This document shows positions 49,125 through 57,406 of a stretch of DNA of 64,000 nt, one piece after another; within the stretch, counting starts at the first letter, position 1, and every line of letters begins with the position of its first letter. The translations under genes and the position numbers were made by a program. The notes beneath the pieces were generated by a model that had not been told where the DNA came from, did no database searches, and saw only the letters and a program-made list of their open reading frames with translations. Source of the DNA: Pseudoalteromonas sp. BSi20652 (GTDB taxonomy: Bacteria > Pseudomonadota > Gammaproteobacteria > Enterobacterales > Alteromonadaceae); assembly GCF_000239855.1 (NCBI RefSeq), contig NZ_BADT01000191.1:1-64000 (forward strand), in the 5' to 3' direction.

Positions 49125-49754
49125 ATGAAATTATACAGCTACTTTCGCTCATCAGCGGCTTATAGAGTGCGTATAGCGCTTAACTTAAAAGCAATCGATC
49201 ATGAACTTGCTATTGTTAACCTTTTAAAATCGGAGCAACTTGGGGAAGAATACTTAGCGACTAATCCTCAAGGGTTACTACCGGCACTTGAAACCGATGA
49301 TGGTGTTTTAGCACAATCGCTTGCAATACTGGAATGGCTAGATGAAACATATCCGCAATCGCCATTAATTAAAGGAACTGCGTGGCAAAAAGCACAAATA
49401 AGAAATTTAAGCTTTGCAATAGCGTGTGATATTCATCCTGTTAATAATTTACGCGTGCTGAAGTATTTATCGAACGAATTAGGTGTTGATGACGAGGCTA
49501 AAAATAAATGGTATCGACATTGGATAGAAGTGGGTTTTGAAAAAATAGAACTGATGCTAAACGAAAATGATGACTACTGTTTTGGTAACCAACCAACACT
49601 TGCTGACATTTGTTTAGTGCCGCAAGTATTTAACGCAATTCGTTTTAACGTAGATATGAGCGCTTATCCAAAAATTGCAGCTATTTACGAACACTGTAAT
49701 AAATTAGCTGCATTTAATGATGCTGCACCGCAAAATCAACCCGATGCAAATTAA
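49125..49754 (+). CDS. maiA: Maleylacetoacetate isomerase (zeta-class GST)
   Basis: The glutathione-dependent isomerase following HmgA in homogentisate catabolism. The zeta GST active-site motif SYFRSSAAYRVRIALNLK and the second-domain NQPTLADICLVPQVFNA are present; length 209 is typical. It is the last gene of the operon, after which a partly paired AGCTAG-rich repeat may act as terminator. Confidence 0.94.
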   Translation: MKLYSYFRSSAAYRVRIALNLKAIDHELAIVNLLKSEQLGEEYLATNPQGLLPALETDDGVLAQSLAILEWLDETYPQSPLIKGTAWQKAQIRNLSFAIACDIHPVNNLRVLKYLSNELGVDDEAKNKWYRHWIEVGFEKIELMLNENDDYCFGNQPTLADICLVPQVFNAIRFNVDMSAYPKIAAIYEHCNKLAAFNDAAPQNQPDAN

Positions 49755-49787
49755 GCTAGTTTAGTAACTAACCAAAGTTCAGGTTAG

Positions 49788-50021
49788 CTAGCTTTGTAGC
49801 GCACTATGAATAACCGTAATGTGCTCAATTAAATCTAAGCCCAGATCAGTTAAATATCCGCCATCTGGGCTATCTATAATCCCTTTTTCAAATAAACGTT
49901 GCGCTGCACTAAGTAAGCTTGGCTCTGCGTCTGAGTGTAATTTTATACCCTGCATTTTACTGTCGCGAGGAAACTTTGCTAATAGTGTGAATTCTTCGAT
50001 CATTGTTTGATTAAATTGCAT
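49788..50021 (-). CDS. TIGR02647 family small protein
   Basis: A 77-residue protein starting at ATG 50021 (MQFNQTMIEEF) with AAGGTG seven bases upstream; the longer frame by nine residues has no such site. The sequence (LHSDAEPSLLSAAQRLFEKGI, then DGGYLTDLGLDLIEH) matches the TIGR02647 group of Pseudomonas and Alteromonadales. Function is unknown. Confidence 0.8.
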   Translation of the reverse strand: MQFNQTMIEEFTLLAKFPRDSKMQGIKLHSDAEPSLLSAAQRLFEKGIIDSPDGGYLTDLGLDLIEHITVIHSALQS

Positions 50022-50159
50022 TGTGTGCACCTTTTTATTTGAATCCAAGTTGCTCTGTGAGTAACTAAGTTTATAATTAAAATCACTTTGTGTACTTTAC
50101 ACTAGCACGTTTTTTAGCTTAATGTATTATTTTTAACCCTCCCTATTTAAAGGCCTATA

Positions 50160-50462
50160 ATGCGTAACTTTTTAATTCTATGCTTTTGTTTTAGCAGCTT
50201 ATCGTATTCAATACTTAGTGAGGCAGCAACACTTAAAACCCATTCAATTATTGATGCAAACCAGTTTGTAAATGAAGAATCAAACTGTTGGTACGACAAC
50301 AAACGCTATAGCGAAGGCGCATTAATACAAATTCACTCTTTTACGCTTTTGTGCGGTGCTAAAACCCCTCAGCACAGTAACAGCCAACTCATTTGGCTTA
50401 AAATAGATAAACAAGGTAATGCTATTTACCCAACAGCTCCTAAAACAATCACTGTGAATTAG
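50160..50462 (+). CDS. DUF1496-like secreted small protein
   Basis: A signal peptide (FLILCFCFSSLSYSILSEAA) is followed by about 75 residues with the DUF1496 pattern CWYDNKRYSEGALI ... LLCG. The two spaced cysteines could form a disulfide in the periplasm. Function is unknown. Confidence 0.7.
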   Translation: MRNFLILCFCFSSLSYSILSEAATLKTHSIIDANQFVNEESNCWYDNKRYSEGALIQIHSFTLLCGAKTPQHSNSQLIWLKIDKQGNAIYPTAPKTITVN

Positions 50463-50510
50463 CGCTAAAAGCTGATTTGAGCTACAATGCACGCAGTTTA
50501 AATAAGTAGT

Positions 50511-50825
50511 ATGGCTATGAATAATCAACCTAAAAACCCTTTACACGGGGTAACGTTAGAACAAATACTTGTTGAGTTAGAACAGCGACTTGGCTGGAGA
50601 ACACTTGGCGAGCAAGTGAAAATTAAATGTTTTACTGATCAACCGAGCATTAAGTCGAGTTTAAAGTTTTTGCGTAAAACGCCTTGGGCTCGCGATAAAG
50701 TAGAAGCACTTTATATTCACACTATAAACAATAAACCTATTCGTAGACCGAAAAGTGCACCGAGAGAAACATCTTCTCAAGCGCCGGATACAACAGGGTT
50801 TGTTTGGCCATCAATTAAAAAATGA
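50511..50825 (+). CDS. VF530 family DNA-binding protein
   Basis: A 104-residue basic protein with the VF530 (DUF2132) core: NPLHGVTLEQILVELEQRLGW, then IKCFTDQPSIKSSLKFLRKTPWAR. The Vibrio fischeri member was described as a double-stranded DNA-binding protein. A second ATG two codons in is an alternative start. Confidence 0.88.
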   Translation: MAMNNQPKNPLHGVTLEQILVELEQRLGWRTLGEQVKIKCFTDQPSIKSSLKFLRKTPWARDKVEALYIHTINNKPIRRPKSAPRETSSQAPDTTGFVWPSIKK

Positions 50826-50830
50826 TAGTA

Positions 50831-50857
50831 AAAAAGGAGCTAATTAAGCTCCTTTTT
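50831..50857. terminator. Terminator after the VF530 gene
   Basis: Perfect 11-base arms (AAAAAGGAGCT / AGCTCCTTTTT) around a short AT loop lie between convergent genes. Confidence 0.9.
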
Positions 50858-50875
50858 GATTGTAATTAGCGCGAT

Positions 50876-52495
50876 TTATTGCTCTTTGCAAATCACATTT
50901 AATGAGGCAGGCTCAATAGTAATAACGAGTTTGTGAGCAGTTTTAACTTCACCGTCAAGTACGTACTTAAGCTCTCCTTCGCCTGTAACTTCTACTCTTT
51001 TAGCATTTGTATGATGCGAATTTATAGCTAAATGTGTTTGCGTTAAGCTACTAAACATCAGCTCTGCAATACTTAGTACTGTGGTTGAATCTTCATTATT
51101 GGGTGTTAGCCAATTTATATCGAGCAGCCCATCACTATGATCTGGCTGCCCACCACCTTGAGCCAACAATGTTGTAAAAGGCGCAGCATTGGCCACAATA
51201 AAGCTATTTGTACATATTTCTTTGGGCTCATTATCATCGAGTTTTACACTAAGTAACTGTGATTTTTGCTCACCAAAGGCTTCAAAAAAACCATTTAAAT
51301 AGGCAAGTTGCCCCGACTTATTTTTCGACTCTCTATCTGCTTTTTCAATCATTGATTGCTCAAAACCAATGCCCGCTAATAAAAGTACTAATTCATTATT
51401 ACAATAAGCGGTATCTATTGTGCTTGTTTGACCATCAATTATTAAATCACAGGCTTGTTCAACAGGAATAAATTTAGAGCTAATCCCCATCAATACATGC
51501 GCAAGTGCGTTTGCAGTCCCCATTGGTATAATACCTAGCTTACATTGTGTATTTACAAGTACGCTTGCAACTTCGGCCACTGTACCATCGCCTCCACACG
51601 CTATTATTATGTCTGGTTTTTGCGTAATCGCTTGTTTAGCAAGCTCAATACCGTTTACGTCTTGTGAAGTAGTAAGTACTTTTAAATCGTAATAGGCCGA
51701 TAACCGCGCAACAATTAAGTGCTCTTTTTCTTGCCATAATCGTGTACCAGATACTGGATTTGCAATTAAAACTGCTTTGTTTTTAATCAGCAGCTCACCT
51801 TTTTTATGACGCTTAGCTAAATGACGAAGCTGATGCTTATTTAAGTTTGCGGTTTCGCGGGTTTCTTTTATTTGTGCAAGTACTTCATGTACATCTGCAT
51901 TTTTGTTTTGACTCAATAAATAAGCCGCCATTACAAAAACAGACCGCCCACGGCCTAAAGCACAATGTACAACTACGCGACGGTTTTCTTTAATATGATG
52001 ATGTATCCAATTAATAGCCTGATTTAACTGAGAATGGGTAGGAATACTATGATCGAGCACCGGAATGTTTAAGTAATTTATATTCTCTTGTGTTGAACTC
52101 CACTCAAGAGCGTCAAATTCACACGTTACATCTAAAATTGCCGTAATTGCGTTATCTTTTAATGTGTCTATGTCTGAGGGAAATAATCTGCAAGCTAAAA
52201 ATAGGTTTTCATTTATTTGTTGGATGGGCGGCACTTTGTCATGCTTACGTGCCCAAGCATTATAAATTTGCACACCAAATAAAAATGGCACAAACGCCCA
52301 ACGTATATAAAATGGGATCACCCCATTTTCACGTTTTCTAAATATTTTTGCTGTATTAAAAATATATGCGGTACTCACTAATAAAAGTGACAGTGCAGTC
52401 CAATAAAAAACAATAGCAAAGTAAACAGAGTTTACTTCCCAACCAATAAAAATAAGTAGTAATGCTAAAAGTGAATAACCAATTGCAGCCCACAT
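50876..52495 (-). CDS. Fusion: membrane dual-specificity phosphatase plus diacylglycerol kinase-like lipid kinase
   Basis: One 539-residue frame joins three parts: hydrophobic helices at residues 1-75, a dual-specificity phosphatase domain (general acid D148 in VLDHSIP, catalytic C178-x5-R184 in HCALGRGRS), and a diacylglycerol-kinase catalytic domain (IANPVSGT, GGDGT at 301-305, IPMGTANALAHVL). The start at ATG 52495 is fixed by AAAGGAGA; the longer frame is rejected. The two activities could remove and add phosphate on lipids or on a regulated protein at the inner membrane. Similar fusions exist in gammaproteobacteria, but the substrate is not established to my knowledge. Confidence 0.88.
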   Translation of the reverse strand: MWAAIGYSLLALLLIFIGWEVNSVYFAIVFYWTALSLLLVSTAYIFNTAKIFRKRENGVIPFYIRWAFVPFLFGVQIYNAWARKHDKVPPIQQINENLFLACRLFPSDIDTLKDNAITAILDVTCEFDALEWSSTQENINYLNIPVLDHSIPTHSQLNQAINWIHHHIKENRRVVVHCALGRGRSVFVMAAYLLSQNKNADVHEVLAQIKETRETANLNKHQLRHLAKRHKKGELLIKNKAVLIANPVSGTRLWQEKEHLIVARLSAYYDLKVLTTSQDVNGIELAKQAITQKPDIIIACGGDGTVAEVASVLVNTQCKLGIIPMGTANALAHVLMGISSKFIPVEQACDLIIDGQTSTIDTAYCNNELVLLLAGIGFEQSMIEKADRESKNKSGQLAYLNGFFEAFGEQKSQLLSVKLDDNEPKEICTNSFIVANAAPFTTLLAQGGGQPDHSDGLLDINWLTPNNEDSTTVLSIAELMFSSLTQTHLAINSHHTNAKRVEVTGEGELKYVLDGEVKTAHKLVITIEPASLNVICKEQ

Positions 52496-52785
52496 AGTTT
52501 CTCCTTTGTGTAAATAATTCCGATTTTCTAATTTTAATTTAAACGGCTTTATGTACTCTTTTGCAAATATCACGCCATATAAATGGCATTTTAAATTCAA
52601 ATTAAAATAATAAGTTATTGATATGTAATGTTAATAATAAAATAAATTTAAGTGCAATCTGCTCTTTGTGCATTTTTTACAAACATGTGAATAAATTATA
52701 CTTACACGTCTAAATTTCAAACACTGATCGGTTATTGCTTGTACTAACGTATAAAACAGCTAATCTAAAAATCAATTAAATTTTT

Positions 52786-52814
52786 TGCATCCAAATCACA
52801 CTCTCAACCGTTTA
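52786..52814 (+). promoter_or_regulatory. ECF promoter of the sigma/anti-sigma operon (copy 1)
   Basis: TGCATCCAA (52786-52794), 14 bases and CGTTTA (52809-52814), preceded by a T-run. The same layout recurs at 54149-54177. It lies 31 bases before the sigma factor ATG at 52845, indicating autoregulation and excluding the longer upstream reading frame as the start. Confidence 0.75.
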
Positions 52815-52844
52815 CTCAATGATAATAAGAAAAACAGGACCCCT

Positions 52845-53375
52845 ATGGATAACGATGATTTACTCCCTCTTTTGTGCGCAACAGCACAAGGAGACAAAAA
52901 TGCTTTCTCAAGTTTATATCAACAAACTAGCGGCAAACTTTTTGCTATTAGTTTAAATATGCTCACTAACAGAGCTTATGCGGAAGAGGCACTACAAGAC
53001 GCTTTTATAAAAATTTGGCATAACGCATCTGAATATAACGCCTCTAAAGGCACCGTTATTAGTTGGATGATAAGTATAGTTAGGTATAGAAGTCTTGACT
53101 CACTGCGCTATCACAAAGTACGAAAAGAGCAGTCGTTAGGCGATGACGAATATGAAAATGAAAATGAAAGTGTTGACGTTAATTACGATGAAGAAACGAA
53201 ACTGGTTAATTGTATCGAACAGCTTGAGCCGCAACAAAAACAAGCTATTCACTTAGCTTATTACAAGGGGCTAAGTCATAGCGAGTTAGTGGATCATATA
53301 GAAACGCCATTAGGTACAGTTAAAAGCTGGATCAGGCGTGGGCTTATGCAGCTACAAAGGTGTTTAACATTATGA
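52845..53375 (+). CDS. ECF sigma factor, SigK-like
   Basis: A 176-residue two-domain sigma factor. Region 2 contains NRAYAEEALQDAFIKIWH and region 4 contains LSHSELVDHIETPLGTVKSWIRRGL as its helix-turn-helix. The start at ATG 52845 has CAGGA upstream and lies just past the promoter at 52786; the in-frame start at 52785 would precede the transcript. It overlaps its anti-sigma gene by four bases. The RskA-like partner and a CATCC -35 element point to the SigK/ECF19 group. Confidence 0.9.
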   Translation: MDNDDLLPLLCATAQGDKNAFSSLYQQTSGKLFAISLNMLTNRAYAEEALQDAFIKIWHNASEYNASKGTVISWMISIVRYRSLDSLRYHKVRKEQSLGDDEYENENESVDVNYDEETKLVNCIEQLEPQQKQAIHLAYYKGLSHSELVDHIETPLGTVKSWIRRGLMQLQRCLTL

Positions 53376-54055
53376 ATTATAATAAACCCGAACTATTAGA
53401 CGCGCTTGCTGGGCAGTACGTGCTTGGCACACTTAGAGGGCTTGCCCGTAAGCGTTTTCAGCGTCTGTTACTTAACTCAAATCAAGCACGTGAAGCAACA
53501 AGTCTATGGGAGCAAAACCTAAACAACTTAGCGAGTGCTATTACACCGCAAACGCCACGTGACGATGTATGGGTAAATATACTACAGCTTGTTGAAAACA
53601 GACCACAAACAAGTAAAACAGTCATACATACCAAGCCTTCAATTTGGCGTACATGGTCTTTTGTGGCAACTGCCGCGTGTATTGTTTTAGCCTTTTTGGT
53701 TATTCAACCTAGCACCAATGTTATGCAAACTCAGCAAATTGCTTTGGTTCAAAATCAAGATAAACAATCATTGTGGTTTATTGATGTAAACGAGCAAGGG
53801 CTCTCAATTAAAGCAAGTAGCCAATTAGTTGCTCAAACTAATAAAGATTATGAGCTCTGGATGATTTTAAAAGGGCAAGATGCACCTATTTCACTGGGTT
53901 TACTGCCCAAGCAAGGCAGTAAAATATTATTTAAAGATAACCGTTTTAACGCAAGTGATATCGCATTGCTAGCAGTGAGTTTAGAGCCTATTGGCGGCTC
54001 GCCAAATGGATCACCGACCGAGGTGTTATACACCACAGAGCTAGTACTTTTATAA
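53372..54055 (+). CDS. RskA-like anti-sigma factor
   Basis: A 227-residue membrane protein starting at ATG 53372 (ATGA overlap). The cytoplasmic N-terminal part (DALAGQYVLGTLRGLARKRF) should bind the sigma factor and lacks the zinc motif of other anti-sigma factors. One transmembrane helix (SFVATAACIVLAFLVI) follows, then a periplasmic RskA domain (LWFIDVNEQGL, YELWMILKG, SLEPIGGSPNG). It presumably holds the sigma factor until a signal in the periplasm triggers release. Confidence 0.88.
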   Translation: MNYNKPELLDALAGQYVLGTLRGLARKRFQRLLLNSNQAREATSLWEQNLNNLASAITPQTPRDDVWVNILQLVENRPQTSKTVIHTKPSIWRTWSFVATAACIVLAFLVIQPSTNVMQTQQIALVQNQDKQSLWFIDVNEQGLSIKASSQLVAQTNKDYELWMILKGQDAPISLGLLPKQGSKILFKDNRFNASDIALLAVSLEPIGGSPNGSPTEVLYTTELVLL

Positions 54056-54148
54056 CCCTACTATAATGACCAAAGTTGGCTGCTTACATAAAACAGCCAA
54101 CCTTGTTTTAAACTTTTTAACTAAAAAATAGAAATAATTTAATTTTTT

Positions 54149-54177
54149 TGCATCCAATTTAAATCCTGCCCCGTTAT
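54149..54177 (+). promoter_or_regulatory. ECF promoter of the DUF4331 operon (copy 2)
   Basis: TGCATCCAA (54149-54157), 14 bases and CGTTAT (54172-54177). The -35 element, the spacer length and the CGTT core are identical to copy 1 at 52786, and both are preceded by TTTTT. It lies 36 bases before the DUF4331 ATG. Confidence 0.78.
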
Positions 54178-54213
54178 TAGCTATGACTTCAATCAAAACT
54201 AAAGGACAAAGTC

Positions 54214-55806
54214 ATGAAAGCTTTAACTCCATCAATACTCGCAGTAGTAATATGTAGTACGTTTGTAAGTGCACCAAGTGAAGCATCTAGCCACAGAGAA
54301 GCGCCAAATATAAGCCGTTTCCCGACTTTAGATTCAACCGATTTTTATGTATTTAATAGTTACGAGCAAGGTCGTGGTGATTTTGTAACACTAATAGCTA
54401 ACTATATCCCGCTGCAAGATGCATACGGCGGTCCTAATTACTTTGCAATGGACCCAGATGCTACCTACAGCATTCATATAGATAACGACGGCGATGCTGT
54501 TGAAGATATTACATTTGCGTTTAACTTTAAAAGCATGCTCCCTAACGATAATAAAGGCGTGCAATTAACGGTTGGACCTGAAGGTAATCAACGCACGGTG
54601 TCTGTACCGCTTAAAAATGTGGGCGGCGTGGCTGCAGGTGATGACAGCGCAGCAAATTTTAGCGAATCATACACAGTAAGCATGATAAGCGGCGCGGCGC
54701 GTACTGGCGAAACAACGGTATTAAATAACACTGCATCAAACACCAGCACATTTTCTAAACCGCTTGATTATGTGGGCAATAAAACATTTGGTTCAATGAG
54801 CGATTACCAAACTTACGCTGACCAATTTGTGTATCAGGTTTCAATTCCTAACTGTGAAAGCATGGCACAAGTTTTTGTAGGGCAACGTAAAGACCCATTT
54901 GTAGTTAACCTAGGTAAAACATTTGATTTAGTTAACTATGTACCTGTAGAAGGTGATAGTGCCCCTGGTGCTGGTGACGGCGGTGGTTTTCCAGGTGGTA
55001 TAACACAATCAGCTGATAACGACGACCTTGCAGATAAAAACGTAACATCAATCGCTATCGAAATACCTAAAAGCTGTGTTGTTGGCGAAGGTAACGGCGT
55101 AATAGGTTCGTGGACAACAGCAAGCCTGCCTCAAGCTCGCGTATTAAACCCTAATGCTAAATTTGCTAATAACGCCGTTAATGGTGGTGCTTTAACACAA
55201 GTTTCACGTTTGGGTAGCCCGCTTGTAAACGAGCTTGTAATTGGCATCAAAGACAAAGACACATTCTCTACTGCACATCCTAAGGACGATGCACAATTTT
55301 TAGATTATGTATCGCACCCATCATTACCAGAGTTATTAAACATTTTGTTTAAAGATGCTGTTAATACGACCCTTGGCGCAAACTTAGAAACACTGGCACC
55401 CACTAACTTCCCGCGTACTGATTTAATCACTGCATTTTTAACGGGGTTTGCAGGCGTTAATCAACAAGCAACGGTAACACCTTCAGAAATGCTGCGTTTA
55501 AATACAAACATTGCAGCAACAGCGCAAGCTGATCAATCTGCATTTGGTGTAGCGGGTAATGATTTAGCCGGCTTCCCAAATGGTCGTCGCCCAGGTGATG
55601 ATGTGGTTGATATTGCACTTCGTGTTGTGATGGGTCGTTTATGTCATCCTATTCCTGTAAATGGTGAAGACACTGATTTAGGACTTTGTGCACCAGAGGA
55701 TGCTAATACAGGCACAGTACCATTTACAGATGGCGCACCTATTGATGCAACAATGATGGACTCATCATTCCCATACCTTGCAACACCGCTTGCTGGCTCT
55801 AAATAA
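54214..55806 (+). CDS. Secreted DUF4331 protein
   Basis: A 530-residue exported protein with a signal peptide ending in SEA and the DUF4331 hallmark SSHREAPNISRFPTLDSTDFYVF at its mature start (two adjoining motifs). Acidic stretches (HIDNDGDAVEDI) might bind calcium. AAAGGA precedes the ATG. It is the first gene of a four-gene run behind the ECF promoter. The family's role is unknown; it is often found with surface or metal-handling genes, which is context, not proof. Confidence 0.88.
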   Translation: MKALTPSILAVVICSTFVSAPSEASSHREAPNISRFPTLDSTDFYVFNSYEQGRGDFVTLIANYIPLQDAYGGPNYFAMDPDATYSIHIDNDGDAVEDITFAFNFKSMLPNDNKGVQLTVGPEGNQRTVSVPLKNVGGVAAGDDSAANFSESYTVSMISGAARTGETTVLNNTASNTSTFSKPLDYVGNKTFGSMSDYQTYADQFVYQVSIPNCESMAQVFVGQRKDPFVVNLGKTFDLVNYVPVEGDSAPGAGDGGGFPGGITQSADNDDLADKNVTSIAIEIPKSCVVGEGNGVIGSWTTASLPQARVLNPNAKFANNAVNGGALTQVSRLGSPLVNELVIGIKDKDTFSTAHPKDDAQFLDYVSHPSLPELLNILFKDAVNTTLGANLETLAPTNFPRTDLITAFLTGFAGVNQQATVTPSEMLRLNTNIAATAQADQSAFGVAGNDLAGFPNGRRPGDDVVDIALRVVMGRLCHPIPVNGEDTDLGLCAPEDANTGTVPFTDGAPIDATMMDSSFPYLATPLAGSK

Positions 55807-55817
55807 GGAGTAAAATA

Positions 55818-56327
55818 ATGCGTAATTTAAAAACTACCCATATTTGTGTTCTCCTCAGTGCATTAACATTGGGAGCATGTAGTAGCGATGATGATAAAAA
55901 ACAGCCTACACCGGTTGTAAACACAGCGCCTACTGCAAGTGATGCAATACTAACTACACAAACTGAGGTAAGCATTACCGATATGCTTAGCGCAACCGAC
56001 AATGATAGCGATTCGCTTACTTATTCGTTAACAAGTGAGCCAACTCTCGGAACTGTTACCGTTAACAGCGATGGTAATTTTACCTATACCCCAAATAAAG
56101 AAGTAACAGGTTCAGATAGTTTTATGTTTGGTGTAAGTGATGGCGTTAATTCGCAAGTAACTGCAACAGTGAACATTACAATTGACGCACTACAAGTCGA
56201 CTTTGCTCAATTTGCAACCGATGCATTTAATCAAGCGCCAAATGCAGAGCCGTTAACTGTTAACGGTCGGGTGTTTACAAACACCGATACCGATGTTGAT
56301 GGATTAATTTCAACAAACGGTAACTAA
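55818..56327 (+). CDS. Ig/cadherin-like domain lipoprotein
   Basis: The lipobox LGAC (Cys 21) is followed by an Asp/Lys linker and one Ig-like tandem-repeat-type beta domain (NTAPTASDAIL, LSATDNDSDSLTYSLTSEP, GNFTYTPNKEVTGSDSF). The C-terminal 40 residues end in DTDVDGLIS, a DxDxDG loop like those of calcium-binding repeats, and then stop abruptly. GGAG precedes the ATG, 11 bases after the DUF4331 stop. It is probably anchored in the outer membrane and may bind the DUF4331 protein, but this is inferred only from operon position. Confidence 0.75.
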   Translation: MRNLKTTHICVLLSALTLGACSSDDDKKQPTPVVNTAPTASDAILTTQTEVSITDMLSATDNDSDSLTYSLTSEPTLGTVTVNSDGNFTYTPNKEVTGSDSFMFGVSDGVNSQVTATVNITIDALQVDFAQFATDAFNQAPNAEPLTVNGRVFTNTDTDVDGLISTNGN

Positions 56328-56380
56328 CCAAGTAATTAAGCTGACAGGCCATGGATGGCTTTTTTCAAAGGATATTTATA

Positions 56381-57406
56381 ATGCATTTATCAATTTTTAA
56401 GTCCGTCGCATTTATTACTTTATGCCTAACACCTTTTACGTTAAACGCTGCGCCTTTTACCCCAAAAAATGATGCAATTATTGCTAAAAGTAATTCAACG
56501 CTTAGTGCGTCTCTCTCTGTTGACGAAATAAATACATTAGTCACTAACAGCCAATATGCTGGCCAAACAGAGCGCTTACAGGGGCTACTTAAAACCCGTT
56601 TAGCCCAGCTATATAAACAAACACCCACGTCTCAAATTGGTTACTTATATGCTCGCGTTTTACAAAAAGAGCACCTTTTCAACGAAGCTATTGATATTGC
56701 TAACAACGTTTTGATTAAAGAGCCACAGCATAGTAATAGCCATTTATTGCTAGCCAATATATTTATGACTCAAGGTAAGTTTACACAAGCAAAAAAACAC
56801 TGTGTAGCCTTAATTGGACAAGTAAGCACGATTACTGCTAGCACCTGTGTACTTGATGTACAAAGCCAACATGAAAGCGTTTTAGACAGCTACCAAGCAT
56901 TAGTAAAAATTATAAATAATAATCAAACTAGCCTAGCTACAAACCATGTTTTAAGTGAAATGAGCTATCGTTTAAATAACTACAAACAAGCTTTGTCTCA
57001 CTTACAAAGTGTAGATTTAGTTCAAGCCCCAGTGAGTCTTATTGTTTTATGGGCCGATATTCAAATTGCGCTAAATCAACCGCAACAAGTATTAAATACA
57101 TTAAGCGTATTGCTTACTGATAAAAGTAATTTAGAGGATGCTATTTTACTAAGACTTTCCATCGCAGAAAAAAAACTGAATAAACGCGATAAAAAATGGC
57201 AAAATACAATGGCGCAAAGAGTTACGCTACGAGAGCTTCGTAATGATTCTTTTCATGCAAGTGACTTAGCTAAATATTACCTTGATGTACAACCAAATCG
57301 CGAAAAAGCACTTTACTGGGCTCATATTAATTGGCAACAGGCTAAAATGAGCACCGATGAGCAATTACTTATTCAAGCAAAAGCGATGCAACGAGATACA
57401 CTATGA
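56381..57406 (+). CDS. Secreted TPR-repeat protein
   Basis: A signal peptide (FITLCLTPFTLNA) leads about 315 residues of helical TPR-like repeats (YLYARVLQKEHLFNEAIDIA, LANIFMTQGKFTQAKKHC, EMSYRLNNYKQALSHLQ). ATG 56381 with AAAGGA is the start; an in-frame ATG ten codons earlier lacks a signal context. It overlaps the HupE/UreJ gene by four bases (ATGA), so the two are tightly coupled. It is a likely periplasmic scaffold of the module. Confidence 0.82.
   Translation: MHLSIFKSVAFITLCLTPFTLNAAPFTPKNDAIIAKSNSTLSASLSVDEINTLVTNSQYAGQTERLQGLLKTRLAQLYKQTPTSQIGYLYARVLQKEHLFNEAIDIANNVLIKEPQHSNSHLLLANIFMTQGKFTQAKKHCVALIGQVSTITASTCVLDVQSQHESVLDSYQALVKIINNNQTSLATNHVLSEMSYRLNNYKQALSHLQSVDLVQAPVSLIVLWADIQIALNQPQQVLNTLSVLLTDKSNLEDAILLRLSIAEKKLNKRDKKWQNTMAQRVTLRELRNDSFHASDLAKYYLDVQPNREKALYWAHINWQQAKMSTDEQLLIQAKAMQRDTL

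Noticed and set aside
52785-52844. Longer N-terminus of the ECF sigma factor
   Set aside because: It would begin upstream of the predicted promoter elements, lacks a ribosome-binding site and does not match sigma factors.
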